Source: Asanoa ferruginea
Lineage (GTDB): Bacteria > Actinomycetota > Actinomycetes > Mycobacteriales > Micromonosporaceae
Length of the DNA: 64,000 nucleotides
Direction: 5' to 3'
Assembly: GCF_003387075.1 (NCBI RefSeq)
Contig: NZ_QUMQ01000001.1
Location: 8,866,001 to 8,930,000 of the forward strand
Part shown: piece by piece, positions 63,261 through 64,000 of the stretch
How the letters are laid out: every line of letters begins with the position of its first letter
Numbering within the stretch: the first letter of the stretch is position 1
Notes under the pieces: generated by a model
Told to the model about the DNA's origin: nothing
Database searches by the model: none
What the model saw: only the letters and a program-made list of their open reading frames with translations
Translations under genes and position numbers: made by a program

Positions 63261-64000
63261 TCACTTCCGGGTGAACAGCACCGTCCGTTTCACCGGGTCG
63301 GCGGTGACCAGGGTCACCCGGACCCGCTCGCCGAGCGGGAGGTCGCCGGTGCAGCGGGCGCGGACCGGCGGGTCGTCGAGCGCGACGGTGCCGCCCGGCT
63401 CGCGGCCGTTCGGCGCGGCCGGGGCGGGCGCGGTGCGGCGCGGGCTGTCGACGTCGGTCACCGCGGCGTCGAACGTCTCGCCGACCCGGTCCCGCAGCAA
63501 CACGGCCTCCGTCAGGTCGACGGCGCCCCGGGCGGCCGCGTTCGACACCCGGTCGGTGCCGGTCATCGTCTTCGGCAGCTTCGGCAGCGCCTCCCGGGCC
63601 CACTCTGGCACTCTGACGCCGGCGGTGAGGGCCAGACAGACCTCCGTGGCATAGCGGTCGGCCAGCCGGCGCAGCGGGGCCGTCACGTGGGCGTACGGCG
63701 CCCCTACGCCGCCGTGCCCGGGCTGCTCCGGCGGGGCGCCATCGAACGCGGTGTAGCCGGCACCGCGCATGAGCTCGGCCGCCTGGTCGAGGAAGGCGGC
63801 GCCGCGCGGGTCGGCCGCGTCGACGCCGGCGATCACCCGGCCCACCGCCGCGCCGTCGGGCCACGGGATGCCCAGCGCGTCTGCCGCGGTGCGCAGGCGG
63901 CCGACGGCCTCGGGATCCGGCGCCGGCATCGTGCGGAGCAGGCCGATCCGGCCGGCGAGCATGATGCCCGCGGCGGCCACCCCGGTCAGCAGCGAGATCT
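63261..64000 (-). CDS. RNB-domain (RNase II/R-like) protein, 5' end outside window
   Basis: The visible C-terminal ~245 residues belong to an RNB exoribonuclease. The frame stays open through base 64000 and reads ISLLTGVAAAGIMLAGRIGL, then LLRTMPAP, the usual RNB block. HVTAPLRRLADRYATEVCLA is the other conserved RNB motif. The end is a small beta-rich domain (GERVRVTLVTADPVKRTVLF). Streptomyces-type RNB proteins of this short form are common. Catalytic Asp residues would be further upstream and cannot be seen. It probably heads the operon with npdG and the BtuF-like gene. Confidence 0.85.
   Translation of the reverse strand, partial: ISLLTGVAAAGIMLAGRIGLLRTMPAPDPEAVGRLRTAADALGIPWPDGAAVGRVIAGVDAADPRGAAFLDQAAELMRGAGYTAFDGAPPEQPGHGGVGAPYAHVTAPLRRLADRYATEVCLALTAGVRVPEWAREALPKLPKTMTGTDRVSNAAARGAVDLTEAVLLRDRVGETFDAAVTDVDSPRRTAPAPAAPNGREPGGTVALDDPPVRARCTGDLPLGERVRVTLVTADPVKRTVLFTRK

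Overview
The window is high-GC actinobacterial chromosome, most likely from the family Micromonosporaceae. The signs are strong G/C third-position bias, many GTG starts, an F420 reductase, the actinobacterial glutamine synthetase set (GlnA1, GlnE, GlnA2), the lipB/lipA/DUF4191-type neighbourhood and several Micromonosporaceae-type hypothetical genes. No rRNA, tRNA, insertion sequence, integrase, phage gene or CRISPR array was found. Most of it reads as conserved core chromosome with short accessory patches.

Layout. 0-3 kb: a WG-repeat protein (cut by the window edge), an aldo/keto reductase, an M50 membrane protease and a small coupled protein. 3-12.7 kb: metabolic core, with CobU-CobT fusion and CobS (cobalamin loop), GcvT, leucyl aminopeptidase, then LpdA and the two-lipoyl-domain E2 of a 2-oxoacid dehydrogenase. 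12.7-20.2 kb: an accessory block with three tandem overlapping MFS paralogues, a large NACHT STAND NTPase and a translationally coupled P-loop kinase. 20-30.6 kb: a LAL-type LuxR regulator, an epimerase, a helical membrane protein, a secreted esterase, a CooC-like ATPase/SCO5389-type pair under a Zur-like palindrome, and a GT-C-like membrane protein. 30.7-38 kb: lipB, an archaeal-type AspRS behind a T-box leader, lipA, small repeat proteins, glnA1 with a GlnR box, and a DUF4191 protein. 38-44.9 kb: a second LAL regulator whose frame breaks inside a tandem repeat, a small HTH protein, an MFS exporter, a repeat-rich non-coding stretch and a lipoprotein. 44.9-57.8 kb: amidotransferase-glnE-decarboxylase operon, LD-carboxypeptidase, a NIT-domain protein without kinase, an ABC-2 transporter followed by a DesK-type two-component system, and glnA2. 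57.9-64 kb: nadE, a Pro/Ala-rich protein with 48-bp repeats, panB, a BtuF-like binding protein, an F420 reductase and an RNB ribonuclease running off the end.

How it fits together. Nitrogen control is the clearest theme: GlnA1 keeps its adenylylation tyrosine and has a GlnR-type site, GlnE is encoded nearby, and GlnA2 lacks the tyrosine. LpdA, the lipoyl E2, GcvT, LipB and LipA form a lipoate-dependent set, although they are spread over 30 kb.

The signals most worth checking are: a complete translational T-box ahead of the AspRS gene; a repeat-borne frameshift in the second LAL regulator; the NACHT/kinase pair; a uniform leaderless promoter pattern (TANNNT then 6 or 7 nt then the start codon) at 13 genes; and a Zur-like operator on the ATPase/SCO5389-type pair.
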